From JBFLVQ01 sp040758525 (GTDB lineage Bacteria; Acidobacteriota; Blastocatellia; Chloracidobacteriales; JADJPF01): a stretch of DNA of 13,230 nucleotides. Below, one piece after another: positions 5,401 through 13,230 of this stretch. Below the pieces are notes generated by a model, which saw only the letters and a list, made by a program, of their open reading frames with translations, was not told the DNA's origin and searched no databases. Each line of letters starts with the position of its first letter. The stretch's first letter is position 1. The stretch lies in NCBI GenBank assembly GCA_040758525.1, contig JBFLVQ010000216.1:1-13230 (forward strand), written 5' to 3'. A program made the translations under genes and the position numbers.

Positions 5401-6360
5401 ATGACTACCGCACTCATCTATCATTCCGATTACTTAAAACATGATACTGGCGCGCACCCAGAACGGCCAGAACGGGCTACCACAATCATCAATGAATTAA
5501 AGCTGTGTCCGGCACTGCAAGGCCAGTTGAAATGGCTTGAGCCTCGCACTGCTGCACCTATAGATATTCTACGTTGTCATCAAGAGTCGCACTACGAACT
5601 GGTGCGTAAGGCATGCGAACTGAATGCTGGCGCCCTAGATCCAGATACAATGATCTGCCCAGAATCCTTTCAAGTTTCACTCTCGGCTGCGGGTGGAGTA
5701 TTAACAGCAATTGATACAGTGGTCTCAGGAGAAGCCGAGAACGCTTTTGTAGTAGTGCGTCCACCTGGACACCATGCCACCTCTGAGCGTGCCATGGGAT
5801 TCTGCCTCTTCAATAATGTTGCTATTGGCGCACGTTATGCTCAACACCAGCACAATCTTGAGCGAGTGCTGATCCTTGATTGGGATGTACATCATGGCAA
5901 TGGCACACAGGAGATCTTCTATACAGATAATAGTGTCTTCTATATTTCGCTACATCAGTTCCCACACTATCCAGGTACTGGACGGATAAGTGAAGTTGGT
6001 GAAGGAACAGGGCGTGGTTATACAATCAACGTACCATTACCTGCAGGCATATCACCACAAGATTACCGTGTTGCGTTCAATGATACGCTAGCAAAACTAC
6101 TTGCCAAATTGCAGCCAGACTTAATCCTTATTTCTGCAGGCTTCGATTCACATCGCGAAGATCCATTGGGGGGATTGATGCTTGAGACAGAGGATTTTGT
6201 TTGGATGACGACACGCTTGAAACAGATAGCTGGCGAGCATTGTCAGGGGCGAATAATCTCAGTATTAGAAGGAGGCTACAATTTAAGAAAACTCGGCACG
6301 ATTGCCGCCGCACATGTGCAGGCACTAGCTGATGTCAGAGATGATAAGACTCAGTCTTAA
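5401..6360 (+). CDS. Histone-deacetylase-family (AcuC/HDAC-like) zinc amidohydrolase
   Basis: This 319-aa protein belongs to the arginase/deacetylase fold and would remove acetyl or similar acyl groups from lysine side chains or small amines such as polyamines; the substrate is unknown. Visible signatures are HPERPERA (19-26), the active-site PPGHHA with His124-His125, the zinc ligands Asp162 and His164 in WDVHHGNG, Asp249 in GFDSH, and the transition-state tyrosine Tyr293 in LEGGYN. All catalytic residues are present and the length is normal for bacterial class II-like members. ATG5401 has AGGAGG five bases upstream. It is a cytoplasmic protein with no signal. It is divergent from rsmD and convergent with the UbiB-like gene, only 13 bp between stops, so it is probably transcribed alone. 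Confidence 0.93.
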   Translation: MTTALIYHSDYLKHDTGAHPERPERATTIINELKLCPALQGQLKWLEPRTAAPIDILRCHQESHYELVRKACELNAGALDPDTMICPESFQVSLSAAGGVLTAIDTVVSGEAENAFVVVRPPGHHATSERAMGFCLFNNVAIGARYAQHQHNLERVLILDWDVHHGNGTQEIFYTDNSVFYISLHQFPHYPGTGRISEVGEGTGRGYTINVPLPAGISPQDYRVAFNDTLAKLLAKLQPDLILISAGFDSHREDPLGGLMLETEDFVWMTTRLKQIAGEHCQGRIISVLEGGYNLRKLGTIAAAHVQALADVRDDKTQS

Positions 6361-6373
6361 ACTGACATAGGCA

Positions 6374-8056
6374 TTAGCGCCGCTCTTTCTTAATCTCTTG
6401 TGCGAGTGCCTGAGGAGGGTTGTCTTTTGGACCTAGATAAAATTTGATTGCCATTTTTGCCAGCTTCCAGACTTTGCCCCAGGAGATCTTACCGTCTTCG
6501 CCGCGCACTAGTCGGCCGATAATCTTGTCGCGTAGATAGCGGCTCTCGCGCTTGAGCATAAACTCCTTGGCGTAAGGTTTGACGGTGTCAAAGAAGCTGA
6601 AAGTAGGATCAACAAGGATGCCTATCCCTTCTAGAGTAGTAAGCGCACGCATAACAAAAGTAAAGTGTGCGGGAATAGTAAAAGGAAGTTGATAGATTGT
6701 TTCAGAAATAGCAGCACTAAGCTCTTTGAACTTTAACTGGCCAAGTTTAATACCTATATAGTGAGAGAAGATCTCCTCGACAGCAGGGCGGAACTCTTCT
6801 GGATCAAAGCCTTCTTTAAGAAATTTTAGTTCGATAAGATCCTCAACCAGACCATGCACGTCCTTCTCAACAATATGGAAGAAACAGTCTACCAACTTGG
6901 TCTGCATCTCTTGGGTAAGGCGGCCAACCATACCAAAGTCAAAGAAGGCCAATCTGCCATCGGCCATTACACGCAAGTTACCAGGATGTGGATCAGCATG
7001 GAAGAAACCATCTTCAAGTAACTGTTTTAAATAAGTTCGTGAGATCAGTTTAACAATATCTATTGGTACAAACTGTCTTGCTTCTAGTCCTGCTACATCA
7101 TTTACTTTGAGACCTTCAATAAACTCTTCTACCAGTACCCGCCGCGCACAGTGCTGCCAGTAGATCTTTGGTACATATATTTGTGGCCAAGCAGCAAAAT
7201 TTTTGCGGAAGATTTCAGCATTATCAGCTTCTTGTAGGTAGTCCATCTCTTCGAAGATAATCATAGCGAACTCGTCTATGATCGGTTGCCATTCTACCCC
7301 AAGAGTCAGTTGAGTATAGTTCTTCTCCAAATAACGAACACATTCACGTAGAATTGCCAGATCTAGATTTACACTGCGTTCCAAGTTTGGACGTTGTACC
7401 TTAATGGCAACCATTTCCCCACTTCTCAATTGTGCACGGTAGACCTGGCCAAGGCTGGCGGCTGCGATCGGTTGTGGATCAATATCAGCAAAGATCACTT
7501 CAGGTTGCTCACCCAATTCGGCCTCGATTGTTGCCCAGGCAATCGATTGTGGGAATGGTGGTACTTCATCCTGCAATTTAGCTAGCTCTTTGGTGTACTC
7601 AATGGGGATTATGTCAGGACGAGTTGAGAGAGTTTGACCAATCTTAATAAAAGTGGGGCCAAGCTTTGCCATACGCCGCAATAACCAGCGAGCGCGACGA
7701 TGACGATATGCCGCTAGATTCTCTTTTGTCAGACCACTATGCCAACGCCTTGCTAACCAGTGTAGAGCACGTTTGAAGCGGCTTTCATCTTCTGTCAAAT
7801 CGATCTCTGCAAACCATTCAATCAGTAATGGTAGTGCAAACATTACAAAGAACCATAATATCTGAGCAGTGCGTAGCCAACCACGTAGACCGAAATCACC
7901 AATCCTCTTTTCTGGTGTGTAATAGGCTGCCGCAGTAATATGAGCAGGTGGGTGCGCCTCGATAAGAATATCTTCGCTTTCACTTGCGGGCACAAGTTGA
8001 TACGATTCGGTTTCGTTAGGTTGATAGGCAGGAAGTTGTTTTGGTTTGGTGGTCAT
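6374..8056 (-). CDS. ABC1/UbiB-family atypical kinase-like protein
   Basis: This 560-aa protein belongs to the UbiB/Coq8/ABC1K family, whose members are ATPases or kinases supporting quinone and lipid metabolism. Motifs are the family-specific KIGQ (138-141) in LGPTFIKIGQTLSTRPD, the Ala-rich loop AAASLGQVY (198-206) in place of the usual Gly-rich loop, the ATP-binding Lys219 in VAIKV, HADPHPGN (353-360) and DFG (373-375). All nucleotide-binding residues are present. Residues 1-50 are an unconserved polar leader. A hydrophobic stretch at about 62-83 may anchor the protein, while the C-terminal membrane pair of classic UbiB is not evident. Wording such as YVPKIYW and RALTTLEGIGI resembles the cyanobacterial/plastid ABC1K branch (from memory). 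It is last in the DUF1844-MBL-ribF run, 23 bp after ribF. Since menG is nearby, a menaquinone-related role is possible. Confidence 0.9.
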   Translation of the reverse strand: MTTKPKQLPAYQPNETESYQLVPASESEDILIEAHPPAHITAAAYYTPEKRIGDFGLRGWLRTAQILWFFVMFALPLLIEWFAEIDLTEDESRFKRALHWLARRWHSGLTKENLAAYRHRRARWLLRRMAKLGPTFIKIGQTLSTRPDIIPIEYTKELAKLQDEVPPFPQSIAWATIEAELGEQPEVIFADIDPQPIAAASLGQVYRAQLRSGEMVAIKVQRPNLERSVNLDLAILRECVRYLEKNYTQLTLGVEWQPIIDEFAMIIFEEMDYLQEADNAEIFRKNFAAWPQIYVPKIYWQHCARRVLVEEFIEGLKVNDVAGLEARQFVPIDIVKLISRTYLKQLLEDGFFHADPHPGNLRVMADGRLAFFDFGMVGRLTQEMQTKLVDCFFHIVEKDVHGLVEDLIELKFLKEGFDPEEFRPAVEEIFSHYIGIKLGQLKFKELSAAISETIYQLPFTIPAHFTFVMRALTTLEGIGILVDPTFSFFDTVKPYAKEFMLKRESRYLRDKIIGRLVRGEDGKISWGKVWKLAKMAIKFYLGPKDNPPQALAQEIKKERR

Positions 8057-8079
8057 TTACCCTGCTGGTCCTCGTTTAC

Positions 8080-9033
8080 TTACTGAAATTCTAACTGATT
8101 GTGTACCAATGGATGTTGGAAGTAGCGGCGTGCGCGCTGGCTATCTCGCGCAATCTGCTGCTGTAGTTGAGATATTGAAGTAAACTTCTTTTCATCGCGT
8201 AAGCGATGCAACAGTCTTATACGGATCGACTTTCCATAAAGATCTTTTTCGAAGTCGAGTAGGTGGCACTCGACCAAGCGTTGATTAGTATCGCTGAAGG
8301 TAGGGCGTAGTCCTATGTTTGATACGCTGCGGCGCCATTTTCCTTCTACTAATACAAGTGTCACATAAACTCCGTCTGCCGGGAGTACGCTGTTTTGAGG
8401 GATAATGTTCGCAGTAGGGAATTGTAACTCACGGCCACGCCGGCGCCCTTCCATTACCGTCCCTTCCATTCCATAAGGACGGCCTAGCATACGTCGGGCA
8501 AGATTTACACGACCAGCTTTGATCAGACGGCGAACTAAGGTAGAGCTAATACGACGCCCACGCAATACAACCTCAGGCACTTCTGCAGCAAGAAAACCAT
8601 AGCGGGCGCTGAGTTCTTGCAGCTTCTCTATATTGCCTTCACGACCACGCCCAAAGGCAAAGCCCTTACCTAGATAGATCTCTTGTGCTTGTAGCTGGGT
8701 GCAAAGAATGTCACGGGTAAAGGCTTCCGCAGTAAGGTCAGCTAGCTCACGAGTAAACTCTAGCACTACCACCTGATCAATACCCAGCATACCCATGCCT
8801 TCTACCTTCTGCTCGAAAGTTTGCAGTAGTGGCGGCGCCGTCTCTGGATGTAGCACAGCGCGTGGATGAGGCGAGAAGGTGAGCACAGTAGCAGGCATAC
8901 CAGTCTCTTTTGCCCTTGCTACTACCTTGCGCATAATAAGCTGATGGCCCAAGTGTAGACCATCAAAGATACCTATTGTAATTATAGTTGGCCGCTGGAG
9001 TTCGGCACAGTTTAATCCATGACAGATTCTCAT
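8080..9033 (-). CDS. ribF: Bifunctional riboflavin kinase / FAD synthetase
   Basis: This 317-aa cytoplasmic enzyme converts riboflavin to FMN and then to FAD. The N-terminal FMN adenylyltransferase half (about 15-170) has the nucleotidyltransferase signature TIGIFDGLHLGH (19-30), FSPHP, and the ISSTLVRRLI segment. The C-terminal riboflavin kinase half (about 185-310) has FPTAN, the GVYVTL strand, SNIGLRPTF, the LLDFEKDLYGK block and LRDEKKF. Length is standard for RibF. The kinase loop reads RELQFPTAN where LGFPTAN is more usual, a small variation. ATG9033 lies 6 bp after the stop of the metallo-beta-lactamase gene and has no clear ribosome site of its own, which suggests translational coupling. 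The UbiB-like gene follows 23 bp later. Confidence 0.95.
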   Translation of the reverse strand: MRICHGLNCAELQRPTIITIGIFDGLHLGHQLIMRKVVARAKETGMPATVLTFSPHPRAVLHPETAPPLLQTFEQKVEGMGMLGIDQVVVLEFTRELADLTAEAFTRDILCTQLQAQEIYLGKGFAFGRGREGNIEKLQELSARYGFLAAEVPEVVLRGRRISSTLVRRLIKAGRVNLARRMLGRPYGMEGTVMEGRRRGRELQFPTANIIPQNSVLPADGVYVTLVLVEGKWRRSVSNIGLRPTFSDTNQRLVECHLLDFEKDLYGKSIRIRLLHRLRDEKKFTSISQLQQQIARDSQRARRYFQHPLVHNQLEFQ

Positions 9034-9039
9034 AAAGGC

Positions 9040-9792
9040 TTAAGTCTCTACCTGCAAGCCATCATAAGCAAGCGCAACATGGGGTGGTAGCTCAAGGCTA
9101 ACCGTCTCATATTTGAGATCATGAGAAATATGTGTAAGTAGCGCCCGCTTTGGTTTGAGGCGTTCGATATACTTTAAACTGTCTGGCAACGAAAGATGCG
9201 TGGGATGCTCTTTGCGGCCCAAAGCATCGATAATCAAAAGATCTAATCCTAATAACCGTTCCAGTGTCTGGTCTGGAATAATGTTACAGTCAGTGACATA
9301 GGCACAGGAGTCTATACGAAAAGCGGTAACAGGCAACCGTCCATGTATAACCTCAAGTGGCTCAACCGTTAGTCCAAAGAGCGAGAAAGGTCCTATTAGA
9401 GTATGCGGTACGATCTTTGGTAGTGCTTTATAACTACTTGGCTTGAATATATAACCAAAAACCTGCTTAAGATCTTGCCAAGTACGTTCACTGGCAAAAC
9501 AGGGGAGTGCGCCGATACGGAAGTTGATTGGTCTAATATCATCTAAACCAAAGACGTGATCGGCATGGCAATGAGTAATAAATATTGCATCAAGGTGATC
9601 GAGTCGAATACGTAGCGCCTGTTGGCGAAAGTCGGTCGAAGCATCAATAAGCAACCTCTGCCCATTGTGTTCGACAAGCAAGGAGGCACGTAGACGTTGA
9701 TCACGCTGGTCGGCAGAGACACAGGTCTTGCACTGGCAGCCGATCATTGGCACGCCGACAGAGGTGCCAGTGCCAAGAAAAGTAATTCTCAT
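9040..9792 (-). CDS. PhnP-like metallo-beta-lactamase-fold phosphodiesterase
   Basis: This 250-aa metal hydrolase has the core motif THCHADH (73-79), with His74, His76, Asp78 and His79 as metal ligands. Further ligands are likely His150, Asp168 in YVTDCN and His221/His224 in THISHD. The N terminus has GTGTSVGVPMIGC and the cysteine cluster Cys19, Cys21 and Cys24, which in PhnP binds an additional structural zinc. PhnP cleaves cyclic ribose phosphates in phosphonate breakdown, but no phn genes are near. A general cyclic-phosphodiesterase role is the safest reading, and many bacteria carry such a homologue outside phn operons. Its ATG overlaps the stop of the DUF1844 gene by 4 bp (ATGA), and ribF begins 6 bp after its own stop, so the three are translated from one message. 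Confidence 0.87.
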   Translation of the reverse strand: MRITFLGTGTSVGVPMIGCQCKTCVSADQRDQRLRASLLVEHNGQRLLIDASTDFRQQALRIRLDHLDAIFITHCHADHVFGLDDIRPINFRIGALPCFASERTWQDLKQVFGYIFKPSSYKALPKIVPHTLIGPFSLFGLTVEPLEVIHGRLPVTAFRIDSCAYVTDCNIIPDQTLERLLGLDLLIIDALGRKEHPTHLSLPDSLKYIERLKPKRALLTHISHDLKYETVSLELPPHVALAYDGLQVET

Positions 9793-10232
9793 ACCGGTTT
9801 TTTCGCACTCATAGTCATCTGATTGATTATCGTGACATATTCCATACGTAGGCGCGTTACCACATCTTCCAGGAGTTGTTGCTCTTCCTCGTTAAGATTA
9901 CCTTCTGTCTTCTCTTGCAGGGTCGCAAGCATCTCTATGAAGTGACGTGCTGTATCCAGATCTACTTTCCCTTTAAATTGTGGATCGAGTCCAAGGTGGA
10001 TAGCAGCATTGGTCATCAGTAAGCCGACTAGGTTGGAAAAATCGGCTGATGCCTCATTATTGTTAGGGCGCGGGCGCCGACTTTTAGTTGTACGTGGTTC
10101 TGGGGCAGGTTCAGGCGCAGGCGGCGCGCTTACAGGAGCTGGCTCTTCGGCAATTGGTTGCCGTAGCGTGCCGTCCGGATTAAACATTCGACGATCATTG
10201 ACGGTTATTTCACTATTGGGATCTTTAGACAT
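9789..10232 (-). CDS. DUF1844 domain protein
   Basis: This 147-aa soluble protein has no signal and no catalytic motif. Residues 1-27 are polar, 28-47 are a Pro/Ala/Glu-rich linker, and about 50-56 are basic. Residues about 64-133 match the DUF1844 pattern: FSNLVGLLMTNAAIHLG, then DLDTARHFIEML, LQEKTEGNLNEEE and LRMEY. The domain looks all-helical. Function is unknown in the family as far as I know. It is first in the minus-strand run, overlaps the metallo-beta-lactamase gene by 4 bp and is divergent from the M16 gene. ATG10232 has no strong Shine-Dalgarno, but the frame and the family N terminus support it. Confidence 0.85.
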   Translation of the reverse strand: MSKDPNSEITVNDRRMFNPDGTLRQPIAEEPAPVSAPPAPEPAPEPRTTKSRRPRPNNNEASADFSNLVGLLMTNAAIHLGLDPQFKGKVDLDTARHFIEMLATLQEKTEGNLNEEEQQLLEDVVTRLRMEYVTIINQMTMSAKKPV

Positions 10233-10547
10233 ACTCAGGTGCTACCCTTCATTGTTTTGCTGTTAAGCCCTTGCCGTATCAGCAATCCTCTTAATCTGCA
10301 AAGCTTTCTACGGTGTCCAGACTCATCATGCTATCACTAAGTAGGGAGTAGTGACAACTTTTCACCACAGAGCAGTTGGATCTGTCTGCCTATCATTGCT
10401 GGCCTAGATGTTGACGCCAATGCTTTACCAAAGCTAAACTCATCTTTTACTAGTAATCAGTGACAAGTGATGGGCAAGATATGGAAGATCTGGTTCTTCT
10501 CTTTATTCATGTATTGTTATTCACTTGTTGCTGTTAGGAGGTTTGTC
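10233..10547. other. Divergent intergenic region between DUF1844 operon and M16 gene
   Basis: This 315-bp gap must hold the promoters of both directions. For the plus strand I see TTGACG (10411-10416) and TAAACT (10435-10440). A short inverted repeat TCACTA/TAGTGA lies at 10334-10339 and 10349-10354, arms 15 bp apart centre to centre. No convincing promoter was found for the minus-strand operon. An open frame from 10467 runs into the M16 gene but is not the best start. No RNA gene was recognised. Confidence 0.5.
10411..10440 (+). promoter_or_regulatory. Candidate sigma-70 promoter for the M16-menG unit
   Basis: TTGACG (5 of 6 to the -35 consensus) and TAAACT (4 of 6 to the -10 consensus) are separated by 18 bp. 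The start would be near 10447, about 100 nt before the TTG codon at 10548. It is the best such pair in the gap. Confidence 0.4.
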
Positions 10548-11891
10548 TTGAAGAAGGTTGCTTTTTTGGCTCTCGCCATCTCTCTGTTTGTCTCATCTCT
10601 TGCGGCGGCGCCATCAGAAGATTTAACGACCCTCGTGCCAAAGCGTGAAAAATTGCTCAATGGTCTCTCTGTGCTTGTTATAGAGCGCCCCAATAGTGGC
10701 AATGTAGCCTTACATATAGTAATCAAAAGCGGTACAACCTTTGATCCATTAGGTAAGTCAGGGGTAGCCGATCTGACTGCACAGATGATGCTACGTGGTG
10801 GGTCAGGAGGCTGGACTGGCGAGCGGCTCAAAGAAGAGTTGTCTGATATCAACGCACGCCTAGAGATCACTACTGGTTGGGATGCTACAGAATTACGTAT
10901 GTTAGGTCGTAGTGCCGATATAGATGCGTTGGTTAATATCTTAGGAAGAGTTATTACACAACCCCAGTTTGTTGAGCAGAGCTTTGAGCAACTGAAAGCC
11001 GAACGGATTAAATCGCTTGAGGTTGCTCCTGTGCCTACGACATTGGCCGATGAGGCCTTCTTTAACGCACTCTACGGCTCACATCCTTATGGTCATAATG
11101 TAATTGGTACAAAAGAGAGTTTAGCGCCGCTTACTCGCTTTGATATAAACGACTTTTATAACCGTTTCTATCTTGCCAATAATTCTTCTCTGATTATTGT
11201 TGGAGATGTATCAATAGAGCGTATGCTGCCATCCTTACGTAAAGCCTTCGGAGGTTGGCGTAAAGGGAATATTCCACCTTATACTTTCGTGCCACCCAAA
11301 GAGAATCCTGGCGTTAATATACGTTTGATTGAACGAGCCGATCAGACAACCACTGAGATCCGATTAGGCAATTTCACTTTGCGGCGTACAGATTCTGATT
11401 ACCTACCTACCCAACTGTTAGTTGCTATCCTAAATCGGCGATTAGCAGCACATAAAGAGCTTAAACTTGAAGCAGTATTGGCAGCACGTAAGCTACGCGG
11501 TCCTTTCCTAGTTTCCGCTAGTGTGCCTGTTAAAGAGGCGCCAACAGTACTGAGCGCAACCCTTGCTGAGATCAAACGACTAGGGGAAAGGATAGAAGCT
11601 GCCGAATTGCAGGCTGCCAAAGATCAGCTTATCGAAGAATACAAAGCTGGATTTAATGCCAATACTGAGATCGCAGCACGCTGGGCAGAAGTCGAAAACT
11701 ACAATTTGGGTTCAGCCTATGTGATCAATTACACCCGTCAAGTCAATCAAATCTCGATAGAAGATCTACGTCGTGTGACAAAATACTTCTCGCCTGATAA
11801 TCTCACCATTGCTGTATTAGGGCGTGCACGTGAATTAGAGACCGAGTTAAAGAAGTTTGGCAAGCTTGAGATTGCTGGTGTTAATAAGTAG
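10548..11891 (+). CDS. Secreted M16-family peptidase-like protein lacking the zinc motif
   Basis: This 447-aa protein has two M16 (pitrilysin/insulinase-type) lobes: the N-terminal lobe about 30-215, including LNGLSVLV, and HPYGHNVIGTKE, and the C-terminal lobe about 215-440, ending RRVTKYFSPDNLTIAVLG. Where active members have HxxEH, this one has DLTAQ (residues 75-79): both histidines and the glutamate are replaced, so it should not bind zinc or cleave peptides. Such members normally pair with an active partner subunit, and none is present next to it here. The start is TTG10548, with TAGGAGG seven bases upstream (10535-10541), giving a clean signal peptide, MKKVAFLALAISLFVSSLAAA. An ATG at 10467 would put 27 additional residues before it. 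menG follows 11 bp after the stop. Confidence 0.9.
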   Translation: MKKVAFLALAISLFVSSLAAAPSEDLTTLVPKREKLLNGLSVLVIERPNSGNVALHIVIKSGTTFDPLGKSGVADLTAQMMLRGGSGGWTGERLKEELSDINARLEITTGWDATELRMLGRSADIDALVNILGRVITQPQFVEQSFEQLKAERIKSLEVAPVPTTLADEAFFNALYGSHPYGHNVIGTKESLAPLTRFDINDFYNRFYLANNSSLIIVGDVSIERMLPSLRKAFGGWRKGNIPPYTFVPPKENPGVNIRLIERADQTTTEIRLGNFTLRRTDSDYLPTQLLVAILNRRLAAHKELKLEAVLAARKLRGPFLVSASVPVKEAPTVLSATLAEIKRLGERIEAAELQAAKDQLIEEYKAGFNANTEIAARWAEVENYNLGSAYVINYTRQVNQISIEDLRRVTKYFSPDNLTIAVLGRARELETELKKFGKLEIAGVNK

Positions 11892-11902
11892 TGATTTGAT
11901 CT

Positions 11903-12607
11903 ATGAGTGTGGAAGCCAATAAGGCTAGACAAGTACGGGAGATGTTTGGGCGTATTGCGCCTCGTTATGATCTGCTCAACCACCTTCTTTCAATCAATAT
12001 CGACAAACGCTGGCGGCGTTTTACGGTTGCGCAATTAGCTGATCTATTGGCGCGTAGTGATGCACGCGCACTAGATGTTTGTTGCGGCACCGCCGATCTG
12101 GCTATTGAGCTAAATCGACATGCTCACACTTGTGGGGTAGATTTCTGCCATAATATGTTGGTAATAGGGAATGAGAAAGTAGCTAGGCAAGCGCGACCGA
12201 TCTGGCTATTGGAAGGCGATGCGCTTCAGCTCCCCTTTGCTAATGAGGCTTTTAATGTAATTACCTGTGCCTTTGGATTGCGTAATCTTGCTGATCCAGC
12301 CGCTGGTTTAGCTGAATTCTTCCGTATCCTCAAGCCTGGTGGGCGCGTCGCAATCTTAGAATTTTCACAGCCAGTGCTGCCACTGTTTCGCACCATCTTC
12401 AATTTCTACTTTCGTTACCTATTACCGCTAATTGGTGGTGCTGTTTCAGGCTCATTTACTGCTTACCGTTACTTGCCTACCTCTGTGGCACAATTCCCCA
12501 ATCAAGAAGGGTTGGTAGCAATAATGCAGGCTACTGGTTACAAGAAGGTGCGTTATTTCAATCTTACAGGTGGAATTGCTGCCCTACATCTGGGAGAAAG
12601 AATGTGA
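11903..12607 (+). CDS. menG: Demethylmenaquinone methyltransferase (MenG/UbiE)
   Basis: This 234-aa SAM-dependent enzyme methylates demethylmenaquinone to menaquinone in the last step of the pathway. The family signature YDLLNHLLSINIDKRWRR (22-39) is clear, followed by SAM motif I DVCCGTADLA (58-67), GDALQLPF (105-112), the LRNLADP region, LEFSQP (152-157) and YLPTSVAQFP (190-199). Length is normal. MenG and UbiE cannot be separated by sequence alone; menaquinone is favoured only by the presumed lineage. ATG11903 lies 11 bp after the M16 stop with a poor ribosome site, so co-transcription and coupling with that gene are likely. The neighbouring minus-strand operon ends in a UbiB-like gene, but it is a separate transcript. 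Confidence 0.92.
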   Translation: MSVEANKARQVREMFGRIAPRYDLLNHLLSINIDKRWRRFTVAQLADLLARSDARALDVCCGTADLAIELNRHAHTCGVDFCHNMLVIGNEKVARQARPIWLLEGDALQLPFANEAFNVITCAFGLRNLADPAAGLAEFFRILKPGGRVAILEFSQPVLPLFRTIFNFYFRYLLPLIGGAVSGSFTAYRYLPTSVAQFPNQEGLVAIMQATGYKKVRYFNLTGGIAALHLGERM

Positions 12608-12725
12608 AAATTTGGGCTTGAAAGATTAAACTATATGTGTTCAGCAGATACTTAGTTAAGGTAGAGCGGCCCTGACGCAAGAATGTTTATAGCTCCGCAA
12701 TTGGAGAGAGAGGCATAGATAAGGC

Positions 12726-13230
12726 ATGAAGCAAGAGGCAATCGATTTCTTCTTTTCCCGGTTCAACATTACTTTCGTAGAGATAGAAAAGTTGCTGGGC
12801 GTTGCCCTTTCCAAAGGCGGCGATTATGCAGATCTATATTTTGAATACCGCGTCAATAATGCCGTCAGTTTAGAGGAACAGTTAGTCAAATCTGCCAATA
12901 AGTCGATCTCGCAAGGTGTCGGTGTACGTGTTAATGCAGATGATAAGACCGGCTATGCTTTTACTGATGAGATCAGCTTTGAGAGTATACGACGAGCGGC
13001 ACTGACAGCCGCCCATATTGCCACACAAGAAGAGGCGGTATCGCCAATCAATGTTAGTCAAGCCAGCAATCGCCATAATCTATATCCTGTTGATGAGCCG
13101 CCTAGTGATGTGCCAGTAGCGCGTAAGATTGAGTTAGTACGTCAGGCTGACAATCATGCGCGTCAGTTTGACAAACGTATTCGTGAAGTCCAGGTAAGCC
13201 TCCTAGATGAGTATAAAATTATTATGATAG
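12726..13230 (+). CDS. tldD: TldD-type metalloprotease subunit, N-terminal part (runs off window)
   Basis: The frame opens at ATG12726 and stays open for 168 codons to the window edge. The translated start has the TldD N-terminal pattern: GGDYADLYFEYR (32-43), a loop that includes EEQLVKS and SISQGVGVRV (60-69), TGYAFTDE and then SIRRAALTAAHIA. In the family TldD pairs with TldE (PmbA) and carries the zinc HExxxH motif, which would lie beyond the window and cannot be checked. The complex matures modified peptides such as microcins and degrades unfolded peptides. The assignment to TldD over TldE rests on this N-terminal wording alone. The 118-bp gap after menG contains no terminator that I can see and only a weak AAGG ribosome site before the ATG. 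Confidence 0.8.
   Translation, partial: MKQEAIDFFFSRFNITFVEIEKLLGVALSKGGDYADLYFEYRVNNAVSLEEQLVKSANKSISQGVGVRVNADDKTGYAFTDEISFESIRRAALTAAHIATQEEAVSPINVSQASNRHNLYPVDEPPSDVPVARKIELVRQADNHARQFDKRIREVQVSLLDEYKIIMI

Noticed and set aside
5328..5417. N-terminal extension of rsmD to 5417
   Set aside because: It overlaps the divergent deacetylase start and its promoter, and family members begin at MRVIAG.
6350..6364. TCAGT-N5-ACTGA at the convergent gene ends as a terminator
   Set aside because: Only a 5-bp stem with no U-run in either direction.
10334..10354. TCACTA-N9-TAGTGA as an operator
   Set aside because: Six-base arms of this kind are common by chance and no promoter overlaps it.
10399..10415. 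CTGGCC...TTGAC before the M16 gene as a sigma-54 promoter
   Set aside because: Four departures from consensus, including loss of the -12 C; the overlapping -35/-10 pair at 10411-10440 is the better reading.
10467..10547. ATG at 10467 as start of the M16 protein
   Set aside because: It would add 27 residues ahead of a standard signal peptide; TTG10548 has an ideal TAGGAGG site.

Overview
The window looks like chromosomal DNA of a diderm (Gram-negative type) bacterium that makes menaquinone. The signs are an OmpA-type outer-membrane lipoprotein, a demethylmenaquinone methyltransferase, a TldD protease, and a housekeeping run holding RibF and a DUF1844 protein. The gene mix would suit Acidobacteriota (Blastocatellia-like), but that placement is inferred from gene content and is weak. 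I see no insertion sequence, phage, CRISPR array, tRNA or rRNA.

Left third (1-4843), envelope and regulation. A 40-residue membrane peptide lies on the minus strand (20-142). It is followed by an OmpA/Pal-like lipoprotein (594-1379, +), a sigma-54-dependent NtrC-type response regulator (1515-2903, +) and a secreted protein with two peptidoglycan-binding repeats (2966-4543, -). Reading the intergenic DNA for -24/-12 elements gave two strong sigma-54 promoter matches with exact 12-bp GG-to-GC phasing. One is in front of the small membrane peptide (187-203, -) and one is in front of the peptidoglycan-binding gene (4743-4759, -). A weaker match lies in front of the OmpA gene (510-526, +). A perfect 9+9 bp inverted repeat (4816-4842) sits about 97 bp upstream of the predicted start of the peptidoglycan-binding transcript, where an enhancer for such an activator would be expected. 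My main proposal is therefore a local sigma-54 envelope regulon run by the response regulator encoded between its targets. This is a sequence-based inference and is untested.

Middle (4776-10232), housekeeping. rsmD (-) and a class II-type histone-deacetylase-like amidohydrolase (+) are divergent from a 73-bp gap. The deacetylase converges on a tightly packed minus-strand run transcribed from right to left: DUF1844 protein, PhnP-like metallo-beta-lactamase protein, RibF, and an ABC1/UbiB-family kinase-like protein. The gaps in that run are a 4-bp overlap, 6 bp and 23 bp.

Right (10548-13230). A secreted M16-family protein that has lost its zinc motif starts at TTG. It is followed 11 bp later by menG/ubiE, and then by the first 168 codons of tldD, cut by the window edge. 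The M16 gene diverges from the DUF1844 operon across a 315-bp intergenic region.
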